The position numbers and the translations under genes were made by a program. Under the pieces are notes generated by a model. The model worked only from the letters and a program-made list of their open reading frames with translations, made no database searches and had not been told where the DNA came from. Shown piece by piece: positions 7,141 through 14,129 of a DNA stretch of 22,274 nt. The stretch is from IMG/VR virus record IMGVR_UViG_3300042905_002828, positions 1 to 22,274 of that record. The stretch is one strand, 5' to 3'. Each line of letters opens with the position of its first letter. The first letter of the stretch is position 1. Origin of the DNA: a virus.

Positions 7141-7168
7141 TACCATTTTATGGTATATCTGATATAAT
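7141..7168 (+). promoter_or_regulatory. Extended -10 promoter of uvsY with a dyad upstream
   Basis: TGATATAAT at 7160-7168 is an extended -10 with a perfect TATAAT hexamer. There is no recognisable -35. Instead a perfect inverted repeat, TACCAT-TTT-ATGGTA (7141-7155), covers the -35 to -20 zone and could be an operator or activator site. The predicted start is at 7175/7176, at the uvsY ATG. Confidence 0.6.
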
Positions 7169-7175
7169 ACACATT

Positions 7176-7616
7176 ATGAGCATATCATTAAATGAAATAA
7201 GAAAAATGGTTGAGTCTGACATTAAAATAGACAATACACAACTAGACAAGGAAAGTCTTAATATTCCACAAATACACAACAAGTATCTGTGTATTTTAAT
7301 GGATGAAAAACTTGTTCTTAAAAAATATGAAGGCGACTATAGCATTCTCAAGAAAAATAAATGGTTATATTACACAGGAAAATTATCAGAAGAACAACTC
7401 TCAGAATTAAACTGGGAACCTTTTGAACTCGCAATACTAAGACAGGATGTAGATAAGTTTTTAGATTCAGACAAAGAGTTAATTACTCTCAAAAACAAAA
7501 TAGAATATCAAAACGAAAAAATTAATTATTTAGAAAACATTGTAAAGGGAATAAGCAATCGTATTTGGAATATTCGTGCAGCAATTGATTGGATTAAATT
7601 CACACAAGGTCAATGA
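7176..7616 (+). CDS. uvsY: Recombination mediator UvsY
   Basis: UvsY loads the UvsX recombinase onto gp32-coated single-stranded DNA during recombination-dependent replication. The product is 146 residues (T4: 137). Family features are the N-terminal EIRKMVESDIKIDNTQLDKE, a central YYTGKLSEEQ segment like the YYSG of T4 UvsY, a charged coiled-coil-prone middle, and the C-terminal IKGISNRIW/IRAAIDWIKFTQG-type helix. The ATG sits seven bases after a TATAAT box with no Shine-Dalgarno, so the mRNA may be leaderless. The stop overlaps the uvsW start (ATGA), suggesting translational coupling. Confidence 0.9.
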   Translation: MSISLNEIRKMVESDIKIDNTQLDKESLNIPQIHNKYLCILMDEKLVLKKYEGDYSILKKNKWLYYTGKLSEEQLSELNWEPFELAILRQDVDKFLDSDKELITLKNKIEYQNEKINYLENIVKGISNRIWNIRAAIDWIKFTQGQ

Positions 7617-9094
7617 TTACAATAAACGAAATAGATTCTGTAAATTTAAAAATAGACTGTGATCGCTCTATAGCAAAAGAAATCAGTTCATTTTTTACAT
7701 TTACTGTTCCTAATTACCAATATACACCCGCATTTAAAAATAAATTGTGGGATGGTAAAATTCGTTTATTCAACACACTAACACACACGATATATTCAGG
7801 ATTAACTGATTATGTGTTTAAGTTTGCAGAGGAAAGAAATTATAAAATACAATTTAATCCTTTAATTAAACCCACAATAACAGAACAAGAAATTGATTCT
7901 TTTCTTGAATCCTTTTCCTGCTATCTTGGTGGTGAAAAAATACAACCACACGAACATCAAATAAAAGCAGTAAAACATGCTTTACTAAAACAAAGAACAT
8001 TATTGATATCTCCTACTGGAAGTGGTAAATCTCTAATAATTTATCTTCTTATACGATTTTTGTTAAATCATATTCCTGAAGATAAAAAAGTATTGGTTAT
8101 TGTTCCCACTACTGGACTAGTAGCACAGATGTTTAATGACTTTAAAGAATACTCAAACAAAGATGGTTTTATTAAATCTTGCCATGTTTTGTACGAAGGA
8201 CAAGACAAACAGACAAACAAAAGAATTGTAATTTCAACTTGGCAAAGTATTTACAAAATGAAAGAAGAATACTTTAAAGATTTTTATTGTGTATTTGGTG
8301 ATGAGTGTCATTTGTTTAAAGCAAAATCTCTTACAGCAATAATGTCTAAAATGAAAACATGTCCATATAGAATTGGAACAACAGGTACTCTCGACGGAAC
8401 ACATGTACATAAATTAGTAATAGAAGGTTTATTTGGTCCAGTCTACAATGTAACTTCGACAAAAACTTTAATTGATAAAAATCTATTAGCAAATTTGAAA
8501 ATTAATTGTTTATTATTACAATACACTCCACAAGAAGTAGAAGAAATTAAAAGAGCAAAATATATCGAAGAAATACAATGGGTAGTTGCAAACAAAAAAA
8601 GAAACAAATTTATTGTAAATCTATGCACTCATTTAAAAGGAAATACTTTAGTTCTTTTTAACTTTGTAGAAAAACATGGATTACCATTATTTAATGATAT
8701 AGAAAAAGTTTCAAAGAAACCATGTTTTTTAATTTATGGTAAAACCGAAGCAGCAGAAAGAGAAGATATTCGTCAAATAGTAAACAATCAAACAGATTGT
8801 ATACTTGTGGCATCATATGGAACATGTTCTACGGGTATCAATATTAAAAACATACACAACATTGTATTCACATCTCCTTCTAAATCTGTTGTTCGTGTAT
8901 TACAATCAATTGGAAGAGGATTAAGAAAAAGTGAATCAAAAGAAAAAGTAGTGGTGTATGATATCGGTGATGATCTAAAGCACAAGAAGTATCGTAACCA
9001 TGCCTTGCGTCACATGGATGATCGAATTAACATATATACTAATGAGAAGTTTTCATATAGTTTGACTAGCATACGCCTGGAGGATTTTGAATGA
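7613..9094 (+). CDS. uvsW: UvsW helicase (RNA-DNA and branched-DNA helicase)
   Basis: This is a superfamily 2 helicase that unwinds R-loops and branched recombination intermediates, shifting T4-type phages from origin-dependent to recombination-dependent replication. The 493-residue length matches the family (T4 about 500). It has an N-terminal DNA-binding domain, a Q-type motif near PHEHQIKAV (112-120), Walker A SPTGSGKS (133-140), DExH box GDECH (229-233), motif III-like TGTLDG (257-262) and motif VI SIGRGLRK (432-439). All core motifs appear intact. It overlaps uvsY by ATGA and the downstream Sm-like gene by ATGA. Confidence 0.95.
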   Translation: MITINEIDSVNLKIDCDRSIAKEISSFFTFTVPNYQYTPAFKNKLWDGKIRLFNTLTHTIYSGLTDYVFKFAEERNYKIQFNPLIKPTITEQEIDSFLESFSCYLGGEKIQPHEHQIKAVKHALLKQRTLLISPTGSGKSLIIYLLIRFLLNHIPEDKKVLVIVPTTGLVAQMFNDFKEYSNKDGFIKSCHVLYEGQDKQTNKRIVISTWQSIYKMKEEYFKDFYCVFGDECHLFKAKSLTAIMSKMKTCPYRIGTTGTLDGTHVHKLVIEGLFGPVYNVTSTKTLIDKNLLANLKINCLLLQYTPQEVEEIKRAKYIEEIQWVVANKKRNKFIVNLCTHLKGNTLVLFNFVEKHGLPLFNDIEKVSKKPCFLIYGKTEAAEREDIRQIVNNQTDCILVASYGTCSTGINIKNIHNIVFTSPSKSVVRVLQSIGRGLRKSESKEKVVVYDIGDDLKHKKYRNHALRHMDDRINIYTNEKFSYSLTSIRLEDFE

Positions 9095-9798
9095 ATTGTA
9101 AAATTCTTAAGTTAAAAAGTGGCGAAGAATTAATTGCTATGATAACTGAGAAAAGTAGTAGAACATTTACTCTCAGTAGGCCTATGATTTTTAAAACTGC
9201 TACTGTTACCGATCCTGTGGGAAGACCATATGATATGACTTTATTAAAGGATTGGTTGATTCATTCAAACGAAAAACAAGTAAATCTTCCAAGAACATAC
9301 ATTGCAACTCTTTTGGAACCAACAGAGGAGATGGAAAAAATGTATACCAATGAAATGAAAAGATTAGATGAACTTCCAAAACTTCCAAAACCAAACGAAG
9401 TAATGAAAAAGTTAAAAGAAGCAAATAAAGGTCCAGTTAGCGATGAAGATATTTTAAATGAGATATTTGGAAATCTTTTCAAAGAAATGGAAGAAATGGG
9501 TGAGCAAGCAATCAATGAAGCGATGGAAAATGGTACGCTTCCTCCTCCACCAAATGAACAATCTGCCGAAGAAAGAAGAGAATTGGAAAGACCCATGCTT
9601 TATATTTCCATGATGCTTCCTGCTGAAGCAATCATGAATTTGATTACTGCGGGTATATTAGATCCAAAACAACTGGGTAAAATAGTTAAAAAAATAAAGA
9701 AAGATAATAAATTTACCGGGGACGAAAAGGATCGTCCTGACTTCGGAAACAAATGGACAGATTGGAATCCCGATCCCAATTCCGGTGACTATATTTAA
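9091..9798 (+). CDS. Sm-like N-terminal domain protein, conserved next to uvsW, function unknown
   Basis: The first ~60 residues (NCKILKLKSGEELIAMITE, then FTLSRPMIFKT) look like a small Sm/LSm-type beta-barrel seen in proteins next to uvsW in T4-like marine phages. The middle is charged and helical (KRLDELPKLPKPNEVMKKLKEAN and an EMEEMGEQAINEAMEN helix). After PPPP comes a second hydrophobic segment (MLYISMMLPAEAIMNLITAG) that may pair back with the barrel. The C-terminus is basic, then ends DWNPDPNSGDYI. The start is well defined by GGAGG (9079-9083) seven bases before the ATG, which overlaps the uvsW stop. An RNA-binding role is conceivable from the fold but unproven. Confidence 0.8.
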   Translation: MNCKILKLKSGEELIAMITEKSSRTFTLSRPMIFKTATVTDPVGRPYDMTLLKDWLIHSNEKQVNLPRTYIATLLEPTEEMEKMYTNEMKRLDELPKLPKPNEVMKKLKEANKGPVSDEDILNEIFGNLFKEMEEMGEQAINEAMENGTLPPPPNEQSAEERRELERPMLYISMMLPAEAIMNLITAGILDPKQLGKIVKKIKKDNKFTGDEKDRPDFGNKWTDWNPDPNSGDYI

Positions 9799-9830
9799 TT
9801 CGTTTCTTAGAGCTCTTAAAGCTTCTTAAT

Positions 9831-9911
9831 ATGGATCTTCTTGATACCAGACACAGGGATTGTAAACATAGGTGTCAAGTCTGTCAAGGGAAATTTTTAC
9901 AAAATTCTTGA
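9831..9911 (+). CDS. Candidate 26-codon Cys/His-rich mini-protein
   Basis: In the 158-base gap before gp55, an ATG at 9831 opens a 26-residue frame. It contains RHRDCKHRCQVCQGKF, three cysteines spaced C-x3-C-x2-C with two nearby histidines, reminiscent of half a zinc ribbon. There is no clear Shine-Dalgarno. The repeated TGTCAAG at 9873 and 9882 is explained by the C-Q-V-C-Q codons. It could be a real micro-protein or chance. A homologue search in related phages would settle it. Confidence 0.35.
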   Translation: MDLLDTRHRDCKHRCQVCQGKFLQNS

Positions 9912-9935
9912 TTTAGTAGCACAGATTGTTATAAT
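9908..9935 (+). promoter_or_regulatory. Sigma70-like promoter of gp55
   Basis: TTGATT (9908-9913), a 16-base spacer, and TATAAT (9930-9935) preceded by TGT make an extended -10 promoter, the best sigma70 match in the window. The predicted start is at 9942/9943. A five-codon ATG frame (MVVMI, 9943-9960) begins there and its TGA overlaps the gp55 ATG. GGTGG at 9945-9949 could also act as a weak RBS for gp55. Confidence 0.75.
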
Positions 9936-9956
9936 GTTGTTTATGGTGGTTATGAT

Positions 9957-10547
9957 ATGAAAAAGAAGAAAAAGAAAAAAGCAGTAGAGACACCCGAAGA
10001 AAAAGAAATAAAGAAATTAAAACATTATATTGATAATGATTTATTCTGTGATGCAATGAAAGAGTGGAAAAACCGGGTTAATGCAGCAGATGCATGTGAC
10101 GAACCCCGTCCCCCGGTAACAGATTACATTGCCGAATGTTTTATAAAAATAGCAGAACATTTGTCACATCGACCAAACTTCATAAGTTATCCTTTTCGTG
10201 ATGATATGGTAGGTGACGGAGTAGAAAATTGCCTATTATATGCACACAACTTTGATCCCAAGAAATCAACAAATCCTTTTTCATATTTTACCCAAATAAT
10301 ATATTATGCTTTTTTACGAAGAATAGAAAAAGAAAAGAAACAAGCATTTGTAAAATATAAAGCTTTGCAAATGAGTGATATGGATGGTAAATTTACGGAA
10401 TGGTTGAATGAAAATCAAGGTAGATCTACCATGAGTGAATTTTTACAGAAAACTTTTTTCTTGAGCGAACAGGATATCAACAATCTAGAACCAAAACCCA
10501 AGAAAAAGAAAAGAAAGAAGAAGAACAAGAAAAATCTTTTTGAATAA
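9957..10547 (+). CDS. gp55: Late-transcription sigma factor gp55
   Basis: This is a T4-type sigma factor that directs host RNA polymerase to TATAAATA late promoters together with the sliding clamp. At 196 residues it is near T4 gp55 (185). The conserved core is FRDDMVGDGVENCLLY (80-95), HNFDPKKSTNPFSYFTQII (97-115) and YYAFLRRIEKEKKQAFVKY (116-134). Both ends are strikingly basic: MKKKKKKKAV at the start and a Lys/Arg tract (180-192) before the final N-L-F-E. A hydrophobic/acidic C-terminus fits the clamp-binding tip known for T4 gp55, here on a lysine-rich linker. It has its own sigma70-like promoter, consistent with expression before late genes. The next gene starts one base after its stop. 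Confidence 0.95.
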   Translation: MKKKKKKKAVETPEEKEIKKLKHYIDNDLFCDAMKEWKNRVNAADACDEPRPPVTDYIAECFIKIAEHLSHRPNFISYPFRDDMVGDGVENCLLYAHNFDPKKSTNPFSYFTQIIYYAFLRRIEKEKKQAFVKYKALQMSDMDGKFTEWLNENQGRSTMSEFLQKTFFLSEQDINNLEPKPKKKKRKKKNKKNLFE

Positions 10548-10548
10548 T

Positions 10549-11601
10549 ATGAAACTTGCAATTATTAATGATACGCATTTTGGTGCAAGAAACGACTCTC
10601 CGTTTTTTCTTGAACAATCATTTAAATTTTTTGATGAAGTATTCTTTCCATATTTAAAGAAAAATAAAATTAAAAATGTTCTACATCTAGGAGATCTTCT
10701 TGATCGTAGAAAGTATATTAATTTTAACACACTCTCTCAAATGAGGAAAAGATTTTTAGAACCTCTTATTGAAAATAAAATAAACACATACATTACCATA
10801 GGTAATCACGATACTTATTACAAGAATACAAATTCTCTGAATTCTTTAAGAGAATTGTTTAACAATGAAAGCAATTATATCAAAATACTAGAAACTCCTG
10901 AAGTTTTAAATTTTGATGACACTTGCATTGGAATGGTTCCGTGGATTGCAAAGGACAATGAAACCCAATGCTTGAAATTTATTAAAGATTGTGCTTGTCC
11001 AATATTAGTTGGACATTTTGAAATTAAAGGATTTCAGGTTATTAATGGTGTAGTACATCAACACGGAATAACTGAAAAAGAATTTAGTAGATTTGAAATG
11101 GTTTTATCTGGTCATTTTCATATCAAGCAATCAAAAGGAAATATTCATTATGTTGGAACACAATATGAATTAAATTTTGGTGACGAATCCTCGCAAAAAG
11201 GATTTCATATTCTTGATACTAAAACAAGAACTTTGGAATTCATAAAAAACCCAAACAAAATTTTCTTTAAAATTAAATATGATGACACAAAGAAAGAAAC
11301 TCAGGATTTATTGAACGAAGATTTTTCTAAATACAAAAATTGTTTTGTCAAAATAATGGTAATGAACAAAACAAAACCATATGTGTTTGACAAATTTGTT
11401 GATAACCTGTATGCTGCATCTGCACAAGAAATATCAATAATTGAAGATTATCAAGAGAAACAAATTGAAACCGATATTGATATTGCAGAAGACACATTGA
11501 GTATAATTAATAAAGAAATAGATGTTATGGAAAATGTTGATAATAAAGATAAATTGAAACTCTTGGTAAAAGATTTATACATGGAGAGTTTGACTTTATG
11601 A
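10549..11601 (+). CDS. gp47: gp47, Mre11/SbcD-like nuclease subunit
   Basis: This is the phosphoesterase subunit of the gp46/gp47 complex that resects DNA ends for recombination-dependent replication. The best start is the ATG at 10549, giving MKLAIINDTHFG and 350 residues (T4: 339). A TTG at 10540 is in frame but lies inside gp55 and has no RBS. Metallophosphatase motifs are intact: D8 and H10 (NDTHFG), D49 (HLGDLLDRR), N86-H87 (IGNHD), H156 (LVGHFEI) and the SGHFH signature (187-191). The C-terminal part is the variable domain that contacts gp46. The stop overlaps a 38-codon ORF. Confidence 0.95.
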   Translation: MKLAIINDTHFGARNDSPFFLEQSFKFFDEVFFPYLKKNKIKNVLHLGDLLDRRKYINFNTLSQMRKRFLEPLIENKINTYITIGNHDTYYKNTNSLNSLRELFNNESNYIKILETPEVLNFDDTCIGMVPWIAKDNETQCLKFIKDCACPILVGHFEIKGFQVINGVVHQHGITEKEFSRFEMVLSGHFHIKQSKGNIHYVGTQYELNFGDESSQKGFHILDTKTRTLEFIKNPNKIFFKIKYDDTKKETQDLLNEDFSKYKNCFVKIMVMNKTKPYVFDKFVDNLYAASAQEISIIEDYQEKQIETDIDIAEDTLSIINKEIDVMENVDNKDKLKLLVKDLYMESLTL

Positions 11602-11714
11602 ACGAAGAAGAGGAAAAGAAAGAAGAAAAAAAGGAAGAATCTCCTATACTTTTCCGTTCAATGATTGTACCGGAGATCATACTAAATGATAAAGTTCAAG
11701 AAGGTAAGATTTAA
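11598..11714 (+). CDS. 38-codon small protein between gp47 and gp46
   Basis: A short frame starts at ATG 11598, overlapping the gp47 stop as ATGA. It runs to TAA at 11714, 29 bases into gp46. The peptide has a highly charged start (MNEEEEKKEEKKEE) and a hydrophobic second half (SPILFRSMIVPEIILNDKVQ). Without it, 84 bases would be left uncovered in an operon that is otherwise packed, and the stop-start coupling matches the neighbours. T4-like marine phages often carry a small ORF at this spot. Function is unknown; a link with the gp46/47 nuclease is only positional. Confidence 0.65.
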   Translation: MNEEEEKKEEKKEESPILFRSMIVPEIILNDKVQEGKI

Positions 11715-13401
11715 AAATTTTGGTTCGTTTGGTAACAATTTTACCGAACTAATTTTAGATAAAAACCCAACAACTTTAATTTGTGGAAACAATGGAAGCG
11801 GAAAATCTTTTGCTTTTCTTGATTCTATAACTTTTGCACTATTTGGAAAACCATTTAGAAAAATCAATATACCTCAATTGATAAATTCTATTAATAACAA
11901 ACAATGTTTAGTTGAGATTGACTTCTCAAAAGGAACAGATGAATATCTTATTCGGCGAGGATTAAACCCCAAAGTATTTGAAATATTTAAAAATGGAGAT
12001 CTTGTAAATCAGGATGCAAAAAGCATAGATTATCAAGATGTACTAGAAGAACAGATACTAAAGATGAACTATAAAACTTTTACTCAGGTAGTAATACTTG
12101 GTAGTTCGTCGTTTATTCCTTTTATGCAATTACCGGCAGCAGATCGTCGGGCAGTTATTGAAAATATTTTAGATATTAATGTCTTTACCACCATGAATGT
12201 TTTGCTTAAAGGTAAAATGCTTCAAATAAAAGAAATGGTAAAGGAAGTAAACAATAAGATAGAATTAGAAAAACAAAAAATAGAACTACATGAAAAATAT
12301 GTAACATCATTGGAAAAGAAAAGCAATGATGACATAAAATCTGCACAGTCTAAATTGGAAGAAATTAAAAAAGAAATAGTTACTTTGGAACAAGAAATCC
12401 AATCACTATCATCGTCAGTACAAGATAAATTAAACTCAATCTCAGATAAACCAAAGCATAGTAAAAAAATTGCAGAGATAGAGAAACTACAAACAAAAAT
12501 AACAATAAATTTAAATAACATTCAAAAAGATATTGATTTCTTTTCTAATAATATTTCTTGTCCATCCTGCAATCAGACGATAGATGAAAACACAAAAACT
12601 ATAGAGATTGGAAAAAGAAACAAGAAAGCTAAAGAGTATTCTGACGCATTAAAACAATTAGAAGATTCTTTTGAAGAAATCAATAAAAAAATGTCTGAGA
12701 TTGAGCAAGTAAGCAGAGAAATTACAGATATTAATTTAGAAATACTTCAAAAACAAACTTCTTTGACTAATGCTAAAAGATATTTAAAAACATCTTTAGA
12801 TGAATTAAATAAAACTACAAACTCTGTTGATGAAATTGATGAAGAAAAGAAAAAATTATCACAACATCAGTCCATACTAGAAACTTTAGAAAAAGAAAAA
12901 ACTGAATTGAAGGATGAGTTGTTGTATCACGAACACGCACATCTTCTTCTCAAAGATACGGGTGTAAAAGCAAAAATTATAAAGTACTATTTGCCTTATA
13001 TGAATAAGTACATTAATAAATTTTTGTCTTCTATGGATTTCTTTGCACAATTTACACTAGATGAAGATTTTAATGAGAAGATTAAAAGTAGACACCGTGA
13101 TGAATTCAGTTATATGAACTTTAGTGAAGGTGAAAAGATGCGTATCGACCTTGCTTTGCTTTTGGCTTGGAGAGAAATAGCAAGAGCAAAGAATAGTGTA
13201 AATTGTAATTTATTAATTCTTGACGAAGTATTTGATTCTTCTTTGGATTCTTTAGGTATGGATGAACTTATGAAGTTGTTGAATACTGTGAGTGATAAAT
13301 CAAACATATTTGTTATAAGTCACAAGTCAGATCAATTAATTGATAAATTTCAAAATTTGGTGTCATTTGAAAAGAAAAACAATTTTAGTAAAATATTATG
13401 A
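11686..13401 (+). CDS. gp46: gp46, Rad50/SbcC-like ATPase subunit
   Basis: This is the SMC-like ATPase partner of gp47 in DNA-end resection. Its 571 residues match T4 gp46 (560). Motifs in order are Walker A GNNGSGKS (34-41), the Q-loop region MNYKTFTQVVILGSSSF, two long coiled-coil arms flanking the zinc hook CPSC (292-295), the ABC signature FSEGEKMR (479-486), Walker B LLILDEVFD (509-517) and the H-loop VISHK (543-547). All look intact. The start MIKFKKVRFKNFGSF is the usual N-terminus. It overlaps the 38-codon ORF upstream and the PLP-enzyme gene downstream (ATGA). Confidence 0.96.
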   Translation: MIKFKKVRFKNFGSFGNNFTELILDKNPTTLICGNNGSGKSFAFLDSITFALFGKPFRKINIPQLINSINNKQCLVEIDFSKGTDEYLIRRGLNPKVFEIFKNGDLVNQDAKSIDYQDVLEEQILKMNYKTFTQVVILGSSSFIPFMQLPAADRRAVIENILDINVFTTMNVLLKGKMLQIKEMVKEVNNKIELEKQKIELHEKYVTSLEKKSNDDIKSAQSKLEEIKKEIVTLEQEIQSLSSSVQDKLNSISDKPKHSKKIAEIEKLQTKITINLNNIQKDIDFFSNNISCPSCNQTIDENTKTIEIGKRNKKAKEYSDALKQLEDSFEEINKKMSEIEQVSREITDINLEILQKQTSLTNAKRYLKTSLDELNKTTNSVDEIDEEKKKLSQHQSILETLEKEKTELKDELLYHEHAHLLLKDTGVKAKIIKYYLPYMNKYINKFLSSMDFFAQFTLDEDFNEKIKSRHRDEFSYMNFSEGEKMRIDLALLLAWREIARAKNSVNCNLLILDEVFDSSLDSLGMDELMKLLNTVSDKSNIFVISHKSDQLIDKFQNLVSFEKKNNFSKIL

Positions 13402-14129
13402 ACGACGAAATGAATCCATATCCTGTAATTGAAAAACATGAAGAATTTTATGTTGTTCGTGATGATTTGATTGATGGGGGATCAAAAACTAGATTTGTTC
13501 AAACTCTCATAAAAAATTCACCAGAGGAAGAGATGGTTTATGGTTCTTCACCCGCCACAGGTTATGCTCAAATTGCACTTGCAAGAGTGTGTAATCACTA
13601 TAACAAAAAATGTATATTGTTTATGGCAAAAAGAAAACCAGAAAATCTTCATCCCTACCAGTTGAAAGCAATCAAACATGGTGCTATAATTCACAATGTA
13701 GAAAACGGTATGCTTTCTGTGACTCAAAAAAGAGCAAGAGACTATGTTGCACAATTACCCAGTAATAGAAAATTGTTTCCTATTGGATTTGATTGTCCCG
13801 AAGTTGTGCAAGAAATATGTGATCTTGCAAAAAGTCTTCCAGTAAAACCAACAGAAGTATGGACAGTTGGTTCAAGCGGAACTTTAACTAGAGGATTACA
13901 ATTAGCATGGCCAAATGCAGATTTTCATTGTGTATCGGTAGGACATAAAATGGGGCAGAAGGAATTGGGTAGAGCAAAAATGTACAAGTGTGAACTTCCT
14001 TTCTTTGATGCAGTCGATACTGCTGATGCTCCGCCCTTTCCTTCTGCTCCAACCTACGATGCAAAAGCATGGAAGTTTATGAAACAATATGCAAAACCTG
14101 GCGCTTTGTTTTGGAATGTTGGAGCATGA
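13398..14129 (+). CDS. Short PLP-dependent fold-type II enzyme (ACC deaminase/D-Cys desulfhydrase-like)
   Basis: This 243-residue protein carries the hallmarks of fold-type II (tryptophan synthase beta-like) PLP enzymes. RDDLIDGGSKTRF (21-33) resembles the R-x-D-x-x-GGNK-x-RK motif of ACC deaminases and D-cysteine desulfhydrases, making Lys30 the probable Schiff-base lysine. VGSSGTLTRGLQLA (157-170) resembles the glycine-rich phosphate-binding loop. The S-N-H-type substrate loop is replaced by GSSPATGYAQIALARV (49-64), and the length is well below the usual ~325 residues, so substrate cannot be predicted. It is coupled by ATGA to gp46 and to the methyltransferase downstream. The tight pairing suggests a joint role, possibly DNA base modification, but amino-acid metabolism is an alternative. 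Confidence 0.8.
   Translation: MNDEMNPYPVIEKHEEFYVVRDDLIDGGSKTRFVQTLIKNSPEEEMVYGSSPATGYAQIALARVCNHYNKKCILFMAKRKPENLHPYQLKAIKHGAIIHNVENGMLSVTQKRARDYVAQLPSNRKLFPIGFDCPEVVQEICDLAKSLPVKPTEVWTVGSSGTLTRGLQLAWPNADFHCVSVGHKMGQKELGRAKMYKCELPFFDAVDTADAPPFPSAPTYDAKAWKFMKQYAKPGALFWNVGA

Noticed and set aside
9859-9887. Minus-strand TTGACA, 17-base spacer, TACAAT, a good sigma70 match
   Set aside because: It would only drive antisense RNA into the Sm-like gene, no minus-strand gene is present, and the TGTCAA copies are explained by codons of the 26-residue ORF. Kept as a curiosity; 5'-end mapping would decide.
10540-10548. TTG start for gp47
   Set aside because: It is inside gp55, has no RBS, and adds three residues not found in the family; ATG 10549 gives the canonical N-terminus.
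14069-14128. Earlier in-frame ATG for the methyltransferase
   Set aside because: It lies within the PLP-enzyme gene without an RBS; the ATGA overlap at 14126 matches the coupling seen across the operon.
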